DNA of 64,000 bases from Typhlomys cinereus (Eukaryota; Chordata; Mammalia; Rodentia; Platacanthomyidae), in the NCBI GenBank assembly GCA_023101885.1, contig JALPQD010000303.1, positions 1,941,786 to 2,005,785 of the forward strand. Direction: 5' to 3'. Of the stretch, positions 1-9,390 are shown piece after piece; position 1 is the stretch's first letter; each line of letters opens with the position of its first letter. The notes beneath the pieces are model-generated. The model had not been told where the DNA came from. It did no database searches and saw only the letters and a program-made list of their open reading frames with translations. The position numbers and the translations under genes are program-made.

Positions 1-205
1 TGCTTTGGGATTTTAATTGGTATAGCATTGAATTTGTATATTGCCTTTGGTAGGATAGTCATTTTTACGATGTTGATTCTGCCAATCCAGGAACATGGGA
101 GGTCTTTCCACCTTCTGGTGTCTTCTGCAATTTCTTTCTTTAGGGTTTTAAAGTTTTCATTGTAAAGGTCTTTTACCTCCTTGGTTAGGTTTATACCAAG
201 GTATT

Positions 206-1597
206 TCATTTTTTAGGGGCTATAGTAAATGGGATTGTTTCTCTCAGGGTTTTTTCACTTCTTTCATTCTGGGCATCTAGGAAGGCCTCTGATTTTTGCA
301 CATTTATTTTGTATCTTGCCACCCTGCTGAACTTCTCAATTAGTTCCAGGAGCTTCCTGGTGGAGTTTTTGGGATCACTTAGGTATAATATCATGTCATC
401 TGCAAATAGGGATAGCTTGACTTCTTCCTTGCCAATTTGAATCCCTCTTATGTCCCTTTCTTGTCTTATGGCTTCAGCTAAGACTTCAAGTACAATATTG
501 TCCCTTTCTTGTCTTATGGCTTCAGCTAAGACTTCAAGTACAATATTGACTAGAAGTGGTAAGAGTGGACAGCCTTGTCTAGTTCCTGATCGAAGTGGGA
601 ATGCTTCCAGTTGTTCCCCATTGAGCATAATCCTTGCTGTGGGCTTGTTGTATACAGCTTTTATTATATTGATAAAGGTTCCTTCCATTCCTACTGTCTC
701 TAGCGTTTTGATCATAAAAGGCTGTTGGATCTTGTCAAAAGCTTTTTCTGCATCTATCGAGAGTATCATGTGGTCTTGGACTTTGGACTGGTTTACATGA
801 TGAATTACATTTATTGATTTGCGTATGTTGAACCAACCTTGTGTGCCGGGGATGAAGCCTACTTGGTCCCCGTGAATGATCTTTTTAATATGTTTTTGAA
901 TCCGATTTGCTAAGACTTTGTTGAGAATCTTTGCGTCTGTGTTCATCAGAGAGATCGGCCTATAGTTTTCTTTTTTAAGTGAGTCTTTATTAGGTTTTGG
1001 GATTAAAACGATATTAGCTTCATAGAAGGAATTTGGTAGTGTTCCTTCCTTTGCTATTTGATGGAACAGTTTAAGGAGTATTGGTATTATTAACTCCTTA
1101 AATGTCTGGTAGAACTCTGTGCTGAATCCATCTGGTCCAGGACATTTTTTGGTGGGAAGATTCAAGATTACTTCCTCAATTTCCTTATATGTTATAGGAC
1201 TATTTAAATAATTCACAACTTCTTGATTCAATTTAGGTAAGTTGTGTTTACTTAGAAATTCATCCATCTCTTTTGTGTTGTCAAACTTCACAGAGTATAA
1301 GTTTTTGAAATATGATGTTATAATTCTCTGGATTTCTTGGGTATCAGTAGTGATAACTCCATGTTCATTTCTAATTTTGTTAATTTGGGTTTTCTCTCTC
1401 CTGCTTTTGGTTAATTTAGCTAGGGGTGTATCAATCTTATTGATTTTTTCAAAGAACCAGCTTTTTGACTGATTGATTTTTTCTATCATTTTCTTAATCT
1501 CGATTTCAGATATTTCTCCCCTTATTTTGCTAATCTCCTCTCTTCTACTACTTTTGGGATCAGATTGCTCTAGTTTCTCTAAAGCTGTAAGCTGCAT
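206..1597 (-). pseudogene. L1 ORF2 reverse transcriptase, 463 open codons, truncated and frameshifted
   Basis: The open frame covers the linker and reverse transcriptase. Visible landmarks: [11 protein letters not shown] (residues 46-56), PGPDGF (153-158), NYRPISLMN (211-219), DQVGFIPG (244-251), palm motif [11 protein letters not shown] (280-289) with a catalytic Asp, motif B GTRQGCPL (338-345) and motif C FADD (398-401) with the two catalytic Asp. The frame ends after TIAPKK at a stop made by a short A run near 206-212; the expected continuation (KYLG...) lies in the next frame, so one base appears lost there. A 16-residue block is present twice between motifs B and C. The Met is only the first one after the 5' truncation, not a native start. 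Expected to be inactive. Confidence 0.9.
453..548 (-). repeat. Perfect 2 x 48-bp tandem duplication inside L1 reverse transcriptase
   Basis: Positions 453-500 and 501-548 are identical base for base. On the minus strand each encodes [16 protein letters not shown] (residues 351-366 and 367-382). L1 reverse transcriptases normally carry this segment once, just before the IRGIQIG/FADD region. The length is a multiple of three, so the frame is kept. Confidence 0.97.
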
Positions 1598-1615
1598 TGT
1601 TAAGTTGTAATGGAT

Positions 1616-2560
1616 CTGTTTTATGCCCTATTCCCTCTTTCCCCCTTCCATCCCATCTACTCATTCTCTTTCCACCCAGTCTCCCTCCCTTTTCCCAGTC
1701 CCTGTTTGTGGGATTCATTAGTCTGATCTAGAACTTCTGTGTTGGCATATTCCTGGGTATCCTGGGTTGGCTAATCAACAAGTTAATAATCTCCCCCTCT
1801 CATGTCTTGTGCCAGCCCCCATTCAATCTCTTAGGATAGCAGTGTGTCTCTTGAGGGCCTAAATTCTTCGTGGTGAAATTTTGATAAGTCAGCTGTTGTA
1901 GAGATCTGGTGGAAGTGATTATCACTGTATTGAGTTCTTGGGTGTGGCAGTTCCAAAATGAATGGCGGATTATATCTGAGTATGTTTCTTCGCATTTTCA
2001 GGCTCTTACATTCTTACTGCCCCATCTTCCAAAGATTCCTTTAGCCATGGAATAGGAGGCGATTTAAATATCCAGTTTCAGGCCTGGCTTTTTAAGGTAG
2101 TTTTCACTTTGCACTCTGGTTTGTTATGGTTCTCTGTATTGCATCTCCGCTACTACAGAAGAATATTTCTTGGTCGATTGTTGAGTGCTGCTTTGATCTA
2201 AGGGTATAAAGGTAAATGTTTAGATGGTAGCTTACTATCAGGCATTTACAGTCATCACTAAGAAGTTTGTTCCCACATAGGATCCATGGTCTTTTCTCCT
2301 TTAGGTATTTCGTTTCTTAACCCCTGAGCCATCGCAACACACACCCTCCCCCACCCCATTGCCACCCCCACCCCACCCCTGTGTGTTTAAGTACTCTCTT
2401 GCCTCCTGTGTTCTTTTTCCAATCCCCTTTTAGAGTTCACCCCACACCCATTCTAAATTACAGCTATTATAGAGGCTTCATTTTAAGAATATCATTCTGA
2501 AGATTCAGAGTTTGCATCTGCTTATAAGAGAGAACATATGGCATTCATGTGTCTGAGAAA
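1616..2560 (-). mobile_element. LINE-1 3' UTR (antisense)
   Basis: This is non-coding sequence with the C-rich pyrimidine tract (1620-1700) and text pattern of a rodent L1 3' UTR read backwards. It joins ORF2 3' coding sequence at about 2500-2580. A second C-rich stretch lies at 2338-2390. No oligo-T (the complement of a 3' poly-A tail) is visible at its left edge, so the junction with the neighbouring L1 is unusual. Confidence 0.7.
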
Positions 2561-3075
2561 CTTCACTTAATATCTTCCGATTCTATTTGCCAGCAAATTT
2601 TATAGTTTCATTTTCTTGACAACCTAGTAGTAGTTCATTGTGTATACATGGCACATTTTCATTATTAATCATCCAGTGTTGGCCTTCTAGGCTGATTCCA
2701 TTCTTTGTTATTGTGACTATAGCTGCAATGAACATGGTTGTGCATGTGTCTCTATAATATGATATAAATGCCTTTGGGAATATTCCCAACAGTGGTATGG
2801 CTTGGTCACATGGTAACTCAATTTTTAGCTTTTTGAGAAACCTCCACACTGATTCCCAAAGAGCTTGTACGAATTTATACTTCAATCAACAGTGGGTAAG
2901 GGAACCCTTCTGACTACATCTTCACCAGCATTTGTTGTTAATGTAAGCCATTTTGACTTGGGTAAGATGATATTTCAGAATGGTTTTAATTTGCATTCCC
3001 TGATAGCTTAGGGAGGTTGAACACTTTTTAAGATATTTGTTAGACATTTGAATTTTATCTCGTGTACCCAGCATT
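2500..3075 (-). pseudogene. LINE-1 ORF2 3' end, 5' truncated and decayed
   Basis: The minus-strand translation contains ALWESVWRFLKKLKIELP, QAIPLLGIFPK and DTCTTMFIAA, the conserved C-terminal part of L1 ORF2. Further on the match moves to other frames (a remnant like NEMMKFAGK, then a SEV..H..-like end near 2500-2560), so frameshifts have accumulated. Homology ends near 3075, where a SINE follows. Confidence 0.85.
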
Positions 3076-3101
3076 TTTTTTATGTGGGTTAAGAATGTAG
3101 A

Positions 3102-3292
3102 CGGGGTTGCAGAAATGCTCAGGAGTTAAAACTCTGCTTTGCAAACAGAAGATCCCATGTTCCCATGCTGGGAAATGGCAGCAGCCTGCACTTCTGACTC
3201 TAGAAGGCAGAGCCTGGAGAATCCCAGAGCAAAGCAAAAAGGAGGTAGAAGCAAGCCAGGATGGGGCTCCACAGACACACATAGTACCTTCT

Positions 3293-3331
<39 letters not shown>

Positions 3332-3360
3332 ACGCGCGCGCGCACACACACGCACACAAT
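3102..3360 (+). mobile_element. Main tRNA-headed SINE, older copy
   Basis: A diverged head (ggggttgcagaaatgctcag) is followed by the typical body (ctgcacttctgactc, agagcaaagcaaaaaggagg) and a (CA)n/(CG) block at 3296-3358. The A-rich tail is missing. Confidence 0.8.
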
Positions 3361-4095
3361 GTAGATAGGCGTCATGGGGATGTTTTCTGTCTGGTCCACA
3401 GATCTGGACTTCAGCTGAAGACTCAAAGGTGACCTGATAGCTGGGGGCTGAAACCACACAGAGGATTGCTCACCCACATGTGTGGTTGAAGTGGTTGTAG
3501 ACCAGGACCTAATCGGGTACATCTGGGTGCCAAGGACAAGCATCTCCAGTGGTAGCCAGGTAGAATCTGTGCTGCCTCTTCTAATTTAGCATTGAAAGTT
3601 CTGTGGTGTCATACCTCCCACACTGTGTTTAACAAAGCAGTCTCATAAGTCTACCTCATCAGCTTCAAGGTAAAATAGTCTTTCCTATTGATAGGGGAGT
3701 GAAAGGTTTTGGAAGATTGTGGTTGGCTTTTGTAATCACAGTCTTGACAGCCTGTCAGTTCCATTTAAAATGAGCCGACACCTCCAAGAAACAGAAAAGA
3801 CCCCCAATACTGGGCAATTTTCTTTATATTCTTGGCTTCACAATTCATCATTTCCCTACTATCTCTTTGATATCCTTTGAAAAGGTTGCCTCCAGTTTTA
3901 CTAGTTCCCAATGGCAAAAAAAAAATAGTATACCATCTATTTTTTCATGTATAGTGTAAACAGTAAATATTTGACACATGAAATTTTAGAAAGATGTCAG
4001 GAAAAAACAATGGCAAAACAGATACAGTGACTACAACTTCATGAAAAGTATGTTGGCACTGAAATTGTCCATAGAGAGTTATTTGAAAAGTAAAG
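3361..4095. other. Unique-looking DNA, no gene recognised
   Basis: No repeat family, exon-like frame or RNA gene was recognised. There is a short A run at 3917-3925. Confidence 0.5.
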
Positions 4096-4099
4096 GCAG

Positions 4100-4194
4100 A
4101 AGTTAGGGATATATCTTGGTGGTAGAGCACTTGCTTAGTATGCCTGAAGCTTTGAGTTGGATTGCTAGCAACACACACACACACACACACACAC
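4100..4194 (+). mobile_element. ID-like SINE with (CA)n tail
   Basis: The pattern ggtggtagagcacttgcttag...ttgagttggatt matches the tRNA-Ala-type ID head. It is followed directly by (CA)12 at about 4171-4194. Confidence 0.7.
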
Positions 4195-4375
4195 AAATTG
4201 TATACATTTAAAACATGCCATCAAGTTGAAAAAAATGTTTACAGTAAAAACGTATATAATTACCACTTAGATTGTTCATTGACATTTTACTATACTTGGC
4301 TTAACATATCTTTACACGTAACATCTATTCATATATCTGTTAAATCATTTTAACATATTTGAAAATATATTACAT

Positions 4376-4450
4376 GCTGGATGTGATGGCACACACCTAT
4401 AATTTCTGTGCTCTGGAAGATAAGACAGGAAGATCATGAAAAGTTTAAAG
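4376..4450 (+). mobile_element. B1-type SINE fragment
   Basis: gctggatgtgatggcacacacctataat is a diverged 7SL-derived B1 5' end (consensus GGTGTGGTGGC...GCCTGTAAT). It is truncated. Confidence 0.65.
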
Positions 4451-4451
4451 C

Positions 4452-4862
4452 TAGTGTTGCAGTCAGCCTGTATGGTTGCTGATAAATCAGCATCAAACAG
4501 CCTAAAGGAACAAGGGATTTATTTTCTTATGATAGTCCGGTTACAACATAGTCCAGCCATAGTTCAGCTTGACGGAAAAGCATGCACCCACACCAGGGCT
4601 GAGGGAACTGGCCACACCATCTGGACATAATAGCTGAGAGGGGGACAACATGTCTGGCCAAGTACACACAAGGATGCCAACTCTCTCACCCAGCGCTCTG
4701 TATTTTATTCCAGGGCCTAGTCCCACTCATCATGGGGCCTTCCCCATCAGCTGGATAATCTGCAGGTTTGCTCTGGGTTTAACTCAACCACTAATTTTCT
4801 ACAAATGTGCTCAGAGCTCAAACCCTCAACTGTGAAGCTGACACCTGTGCCTAACCATGACA
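4452..4862 (-). repeat. ~410-bp interspersed repeat of uncertain class (copy 1)
   Basis: This closely matches the block at 40075-40480 (shared stretches such as gacggaaaagcatgcaccc and ctgagggaactggccacacc) and, in the opposite strand, those at 38795-39460 and 53435-53765. Read on the minus strand it starts near the pattern ggtgtcagcttcacagttgaggg, like the widespread rodent gtgtcaacttgac repeat. No coding capacity was seen, so class (LTR-like or DNA) cannot be decided by eye. Confidence 0.7.
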
Positions 4863-4878
4863 GCCAGCCTGAGCTCTC

Positions 4879-4899
4879 AAAAAAAAAAAAAAAAAAAAA
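4879..4899. repeat. Poly(A) tract
   Basis: About 20 consecutive A after the repeat copy. It may be the tail of a lost or truncated retroposon. Confidence 0.8.
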
Positions 4900-5089
4900 G
4901 TTTCAGAAATCAGGATACTGCCCCTAAATATGTGAGAATACGCTTCCTTAACTGTAGAATTATTTGTTTTTTTTTCCTTTTAGGCAAAATCTACATACAA
5001 TGAAATACACACTTCTTGCATGTCTATTTGCTGAGTTTTAACCAGTGCATATGCTTATAAACACTGATATCTAAGAATTGGAATTGAAA

Positions 5090-5170
5090 ACATTGATGTT
5101 TTGCTCCGTCAGTAGACTGTCTAGGTTCAACCCTAGCACTACAAAAAAAAAAAAAAAAAAAAAAAAAAAT
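5090..5170 (+). mobile_element. 5'-truncated ID-like SINE with long A tail
   Basis: tctaggttcaaccctagcac is an ID B-box region. It is followed by about 27 A at 5143-5169. Confidence 0.6.
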
Positions 5171-6639
5171 CAGACAACAGAATCCCCTCCAAACCTTAAT
5201 TGCTAACTGAAGTTATGCAAGCAGAGCTGTGCCTATGATGTTGGGGGGGACCAAGTCTTATCTACCGGATGGGGCTTAGATTCAGACTTGGGTGGAGTTT
5301 GGAAGCCTTTCTTCATCTCAGGCACCAATTAGTACTGATGCAGAATGGAGCAGGAGAGTTCCCAGTTTTCTTTCGGTTCCTTTTTTCTCTTTCTTCTTCC
5401 AGGACCCTCTTGAATGTGCTGATAGGGGAGGGAGTCAAGTAGGAAGAGGAACTAAACAAGTCTCCTCAAGACAGCAGCCATGGATGGGATTCTGTCTCTT
5501 TTCTATAGAAATTTGTTTGTGCTGACTCATTTGCCTAGTCCTCCTTCCCAGGGCCTTCCCAGGGATCACTCAAGACCCTGCCTTTCCTTGGTATGAAATT
5601 AGGGGTCACCTCTGCACAAACATTGTACATGCTCTGAAATTATGGGGAGAAAAGACACTTGCATTTTCTCAGTGGGTTACTCACTGAGCTGTATGTGCCT
5701 GTGATTCTCAGCACAGTCCTGGGAGGGTCCAGGGAGAGGGAGAGGGAGGCTCATTTCTCCTAGCACACGGCAGGTCTGGACACCTGAGTATGGTCAGATC
5801 TGGTAGGGTTCCTTTACATGGACTTAAGGACTTAACTACTTATTTCAATAGGTATTTTAATTATGTTATCAAATATAAATAGTACACCAATCCCTTTATG
5901 GTAATATAAATAAAAAACACCTGCAGGTTAGCTGCAGTAAAGGTAAACCTAAAAGGCCAGCTGCGCTCTTTTTCTTGTCAAGGGTTCAGTATTTTTTAGT
6001 TTCTGTGGTTGTTTTGCTTTTATTTTTCATATATCGAATTCCAGCACAAGTCCAGAACTTTCATTGGTCTCTACTTTCATTTGCCCACTTTTCCATGTGT
6101 TGTGCATTTCTGTTCCAGAAGGGCTGTACTTCCCAGAAACAGGCACTTTAGGTGGGTAGAAGGAAGGACTCGCCCTTATTGGATAGCGTCTGCTATTTAG
6201 GAAAATGGGTAGTGGTCTTGGACTGGCGTTCCTTCTTACACTTCTGGGAAGGACCCTACTGAGTAGATGCAAGAATCACAACCGAGAACGAGGTCGAAAA
6301 GGTAATGAAGACGTCTGCAGCAACCCTCATTCTCGGGCCATGGCTCTGGTCAGCTTGTCACGCATACAAGAGGGGTGTGCATGCAGTTCTAACTTGGAGC
6401 CCCAGTTCGTTCTGGGAATGGTTGCTGCCTGTCGCATGCACGGATGGCTTTGGGGCTTCACACTGCGGACGCGATGTCCGCAGATGCAGGAACCGAATCC
6501 ACTAACGGTGTCTTCCTGGTGCTTGATCCTTCTCCTGCAGCAGACCTAGAGCAAAAGACATCCCCTCGGAGCGCCCCTCAGCTCGGGCTGAGTCAGGCCC
6601 AGTATTCACACTTTGGAACTGGGGGGCGGAGGAGGGGGC
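5171..6639. other. Unique sequence upstream of the CpG island
   Basis: No repeat was confidently recognised and no convincing exon was seen. GC content rises from about 6200. Short open frames exist but have no recognisable domains. The region could hold distal promoter elements of the gene starting at the island. Confidence 0.5.
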
Positions 6640-6848
6640 TAGCTGTATAAACGGACACCACGGAGTACACAGCCTCGGGACGTGTCAACGAGATGGCTGG
6701 AGAGAAGAAAGATGACCTTCGGGCTCCAGGCCGCCCTGTCCCGTCCGCGGGCAGGTGTGGCTCGTTCCGGCCTCAGTTTCCACATCTGTAAGCTGGGAAG
6801 GCAGAGCGAGTTGAAACGGCCGAGACAAGACGTTGGGGACGGTGGCGG

Positions 6849-7012
6849 GCGCCCACCCTGCCCGCGCGCCCACCCTGCCGGCGCGCCCACCCTGCCCGGG
6901 CGCCCACCCTGCCCCTGCCCGGGCGCCCACCCTGCCCGGGCGCCCAACCCGCCGGCGCGCCCACCCTGACCCTGCCCGGGCGCCCAACCTGCCCGGGCGC
7001 CCAGACCCGCAG
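6849..7012. repeat. GC-rich 17-bp minisatellite in the promoter, about 9 units
   Basis: The unit is gcgcccaccctgcccgg. Units start at 6849, 6866, 6883, 6900, 6923, 6940, 6957, 6980 and 6997 (the last degenerate). Units 4 and 7 are 23 bp long because of a 6-bp expansion of the cctgcc motif. Confidence 0.95.
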
Positions 7013-7032
7013 CCCGCCTCGGCTCCGCTGCA

Positions 7033-7053
7033 CCGCCCCGGGCGAGGCGGGGC
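7033..7053 (+). promoter_or_regulatory. Two GC boxes (Sp1-type sites)
   Basis: ccgcccc at 7033-7039 and gaggcggggc at 7044-7053 match GC-box consensus on opposite strands, 55-75 bp upstream of the CCAAT box. Confidence 0.6.
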
Positions 7054-7107
7054 CGGCGCGGGAGCCGCCCGCTCGGCGTCAGCGAACCAGCGCCCGCCTC
7101 TGAACGG

Positions 7108-7112
7108 CCAAT
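7108..7112 (+). promoter_or_regulatory. CCAAT box
   Basis: The context cggccaatgacgacg is a plus-strand CCAAT box (NF-Y type) directly followed by a TGACG half-CRE. In TATA-less promoters it usually lies 60-100 bp before the start site. That would put the start near 7170-7210, ahead of the ATG at 7241. Confidence 0.6.
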
Positions 7113-7169
7113 GACGACGCGCCTTACAGCGCAGGCCCCGGCCAGAGCGAGGCCGCCGGGCGAGGCGCC

Positions 7170-7341
7170 GACAGGCTCGGACCCGGCCCCCGCCGCCATC
7201 GCCGCCGCCCGTCCGCGTCTGTCCGCCGCTTCCGCTCGCCATGGAGGCGACGCCGCCGCCGCCGCCGCGGGGCTCCGAGCCGCGGGCCGGGCGGCGGCCC
7301 TGAGGACGCGGCCCCAGCGGTCCCGCCCAGCGCCGGGCGCG
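7170..7341 (+). other. Putative first exon of an unidentified plus-strand gene
   Basis: The segment lies downstream of the CCAAT box and ends at a strong donor (cg then gtgagt; intron starts at 7342). It has an ATG in good Kozak context (gccATGg) at 7241, but that frame stops at 7301-7303, before the donor. Either the exon is wholly 5' UTR with a short upstream frame, or a base difference in the sequence breaks the true frame. One base fewer near 7300 would keep the frame open to the donor. The 5' limit is a guess from promoter geometry. I do not recognise the gene, and no further exon was found in the window. Confidence 0.45.
7241..7303 (+). CDS. 20-codon frame in the putative first exon (uORF or broken N-terminus)
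   Basis: It reads MEATPPPPPRGSEPRAGRRP then TGA, starting in a good Kozak context. The proline-rich, arginine-rich composition comes from CCG/CGG runs. It could be a translated upstream ORF or the real N-terminus broken by a one-base error or mutation. Nothing in the peptide identifies a family. Confidence 0.3.
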   Translation: MEATPPPPPRGSEPRAGRRP

Positions 7342-7739
7342 GTGAGTGTCGGCGGCCGCCGCCGCCCGGGGCTCCGGAAGGTGGGGCTGCCCGCGCGGCG
7401 GGCGAGGTCCGCGCGCCCCCTCTTCCGGGCGGCGTCGGTCCTCGGGCGCGAGCGCCCCGGGGCGGCGGGCGGCGGGCGGGGGTCCCGGAAGCGGACGGGA
7501 CGGGGACGTGCGGGAACTTGGCGGCGTCCTCGGGGCCCAGGCTCGGGCGCCGCCGAGAGTCGTTCTGAGCAACGCTCGGGGGTCCGAAGCTTCGCTCGGG
7601 GCCGCCGGCGGGAGGGAGGCGTCGGGTCCCGCAGCCCCCGACGCCCGGAGCGAGCGTCCGCAGCTGAGGGTGTTGAGGGATTGGGGGGAGCAGAGCGCCT
7701 AGAAAGCACAACAAGCCTCCTGGGAATGCGTGCCCCCCT

Positions 7740-8405
7740 TTTTACTTTAAATAAAATTTTAGAAAATACACTTTTTAAAAAAGAATTATCGCCTAGGTGT
7801 ATTAAAGTTAAAATTACAGTTACAGAGCCCAGCCCGCTCTGCTGAGGTTTTGTTGTCAATGATGATATTGTAAGGCGAGGACTGTCAAGTCCTCGTAAGC
7901 TGGTGCTGTCAACAGGAGCTTTGGCTGGAGTTGAGGATCCTTCTGGAAGCCGGTCACGTCTCCCTGGAGACGGCATCACTTGCCATCCACTAGCTGTCGA
8001 GGCAGCTGGAGGACCAGAGATGATGGGGGAGAGAACTGACTGACTGGGAAGGGGATAGTGTCCTGCTGCCCAGGCTGATGCTGTGGCTTGTTTACTTAAA
8101 AACACTCTTGTCACCTTTCTTTCCGCATCTGATGAATGAAGCCTCAGATGCCTTATCAGGTTATAACAGTACTTTTTTATGATTATCTTAACCTTTTCAT
8201 TTTCCTTTTCAATCCTATGTTAAGCCATTTAGAGCTGCTTGTTTGTCTCTCATATTTTGGGAGGTTTTTGCTTTCTGTATTTTCCTCCTGTGTTTACTTA
8301 CCAAGCTTCAATCTTTCCCTTAATGCTCTTATTTGAGAAGCTTCTTGTTTGATTTTTCCTTGCTAAGAATGCTATTTGTCTTGTGCGTACTTACCCATTC
8401 CCTTT
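7740..8405. other. Start of the putative first intron, unique sequence
   Basis: AT-rich DNA right after the island with no recognised repeat or exon. A short C/G-rich piece at 7870-8060 is not exon-like. Confidence 0.45.
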
Positions 8406-8790
8406 CCCCAAGAGGTTTTTTTTAAATTTTTATTCTTTGACACTTTCATACATAAATTTTTTAGTCGTGTGCCTTCATTGCTACCACCCAACCCCATCTT
8501 CCCTCTTGTCCCCTTCATATGTTTGTTCTCTTTCTCAGAGAGTCTCCCTTCTACTTTCATGTCTTTTTCATGTGTGATACATGTGTGGGTTTCATCTGAT
8601 TTGTCTATATTGGCCATATCTTGCTGGGGTGTAAATGACCCATCAAATGGTAACTGTTAAGTAAGGAAACTCCCTTTCACCTGTTTGGCATTAGCTTTAG
8701 TAGTCCCCTGGAGAATTTTTCCCATGTTTCTTGAGGGCCCGTTCAGAGTATGTGTGCCACTGATTCTCCATGTCTGTCACACTCAGCTCC
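8405..8790 (-). mobile_element. L1 (Lx-like) 3' UTR fragment, antisense
   Basis: tttttattctttgacactttcatac followed by C-rich text, a ctactttcatgtct motif and a ccatatcttgct region follows the layout of the rodent Lx 3' UTR read backwards. Only the terminal portion is present. Confidence 0.6.
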
Positions 8791-8799
8791 CTTGGCAAC

Positions 8800-8805
8800 A
8801 TGTGA

Positions 8806-8845
<40 letters not shown>

Positions 8846-9090
8846 ATGCATGTACATACACATGCTCAGTAGGTCCAAAGTTGATATTGGGAATCATCCT
8901 TTATCATTCTTTTGAGGTTGGGTCTCTAGTTAAATCCAAGCATCGCCCAGAATTACTGGCAGGCTACTACCACACTTGTCTGGCATTTTGTATGGGATCT
9001 GGCTATTCAAACTCTAGTTCTTTTGCTTCCACAGCAAAAACTTTAACCAAAACTTTAACTGAGCCATCTCCTAAACCTTACATCTTTGTC
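8800..9090 (-). mobile_element. B4/B3-like SINE with (TG)n, antisense and diverged
   Basis: A (TG)n run at 8810-8836 precedes diverged body text and a tail-end ctgagccatctcctaa, the complement of a ctcagt SINE head. Confidence 0.5.
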
Positions 9091-9103
9091 TTTTAGAAGT
9101 TCA

Positions 9104-9342
9104 CAGCCCAGAGCTGGAGAGATGGCTCAAGAATTAAGCTTCTGCCTTGCAAACAGAAGGACCTGAATTTGGATCCTAGATTCATAAAAATGCTGGGTGA
9201 AAATGGTGGTGACCTGCAGTTTTGGCCCTGGAAAGTGGAGACTGGGAAATCTCAGAGCAAAGCAAAGTGGTAGAGCAATCCAGGGTGATTCCTGAAGTCA
9301 CCCTTAGGCATTCATAGGCACACACAGTGCCCTCTAACACAC

Positions 9343-9382
<40 letters not shown>
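9104..9382 (+). mobile_element. Main SINE, older copy with 8-bp target-site duplication
   Basis: The head gagctggagagatggctcaagaattaag carries an A-box. The body is full length with (CA)n at 9343-9382. gaagttca flanks it at 9096-9103 and 9383-9390. Confidence 0.88.
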
Positions 9383-9384
<2 letters not shown>

Positions 9385-9390
9385 AGTTCA

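Larger units (their letters stand above)
1..1615 (-). mobile_element. LINE-1 fragment, ORF2 reverse transcriptase region (runs off the left edge)
   Basis: Read on the minus strand this is the central part of L1 ORF2, which encodes the endonuclease/reverse transcriptase that copies L1 RNA into DNA at a nicked genomic site. Positions 205-1 continue the same protein in a shifted frame (the stretch containing [11 protein letters not shown]), so the element continues beyond the window. The endonuclease domain is absent: homology stops near 1615, where 3' UTR-like sequence of another L1 begins. The long open frame suggests a fairly young insertion. It is not intact: it has a frameshift, an internal duplication and no 5' part. 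Confidence 0.93.
6640..7740. promoter_or_regulatory. CpG island promoter
   Basis: CpG is frequent and GC content very high from about 6720 to 7680, against an AT-rich, CpG-poor surround; the change back to AT-rich DNA at 7740 is abrupt. There is no TATA box at a sensible place. GC boxes lie at 7033-7053 and a CCAAT box at 7108-7112. This is the structure of a housekeeping-type promoter. Orientation to the right is inferred from the CCAAT box, the ATG context and the donor at 7342. Bidirectional activity cannot be excluded. Confidence 0.9.

Noticed and set aside
3292..3543. Cys/Val- or His/Thr-repeat proteins at CA/TG tracts throughout
   Set aside because: They are simple translations of dinucleotide repeats, found in several frames at once.
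7111..7845. 244-codon plus-strand open frame starting near the CCAAT box
   Set aside because: It crosses the strong splice donor at 7342 and continues into AT-rich intron. It starts upstream of the expected transcription start. The composition is Ala/Arg/Pro from CpG bias.
6639..8114. 491-codon minus-strand open frame over the CpG island
   Set aside because: GC-rich DNA lacks stop codons in several frames at once. The translation is low-complexity (GARAGWAPGQG repeats from the minisatellite) and runs through intron-like DNA.
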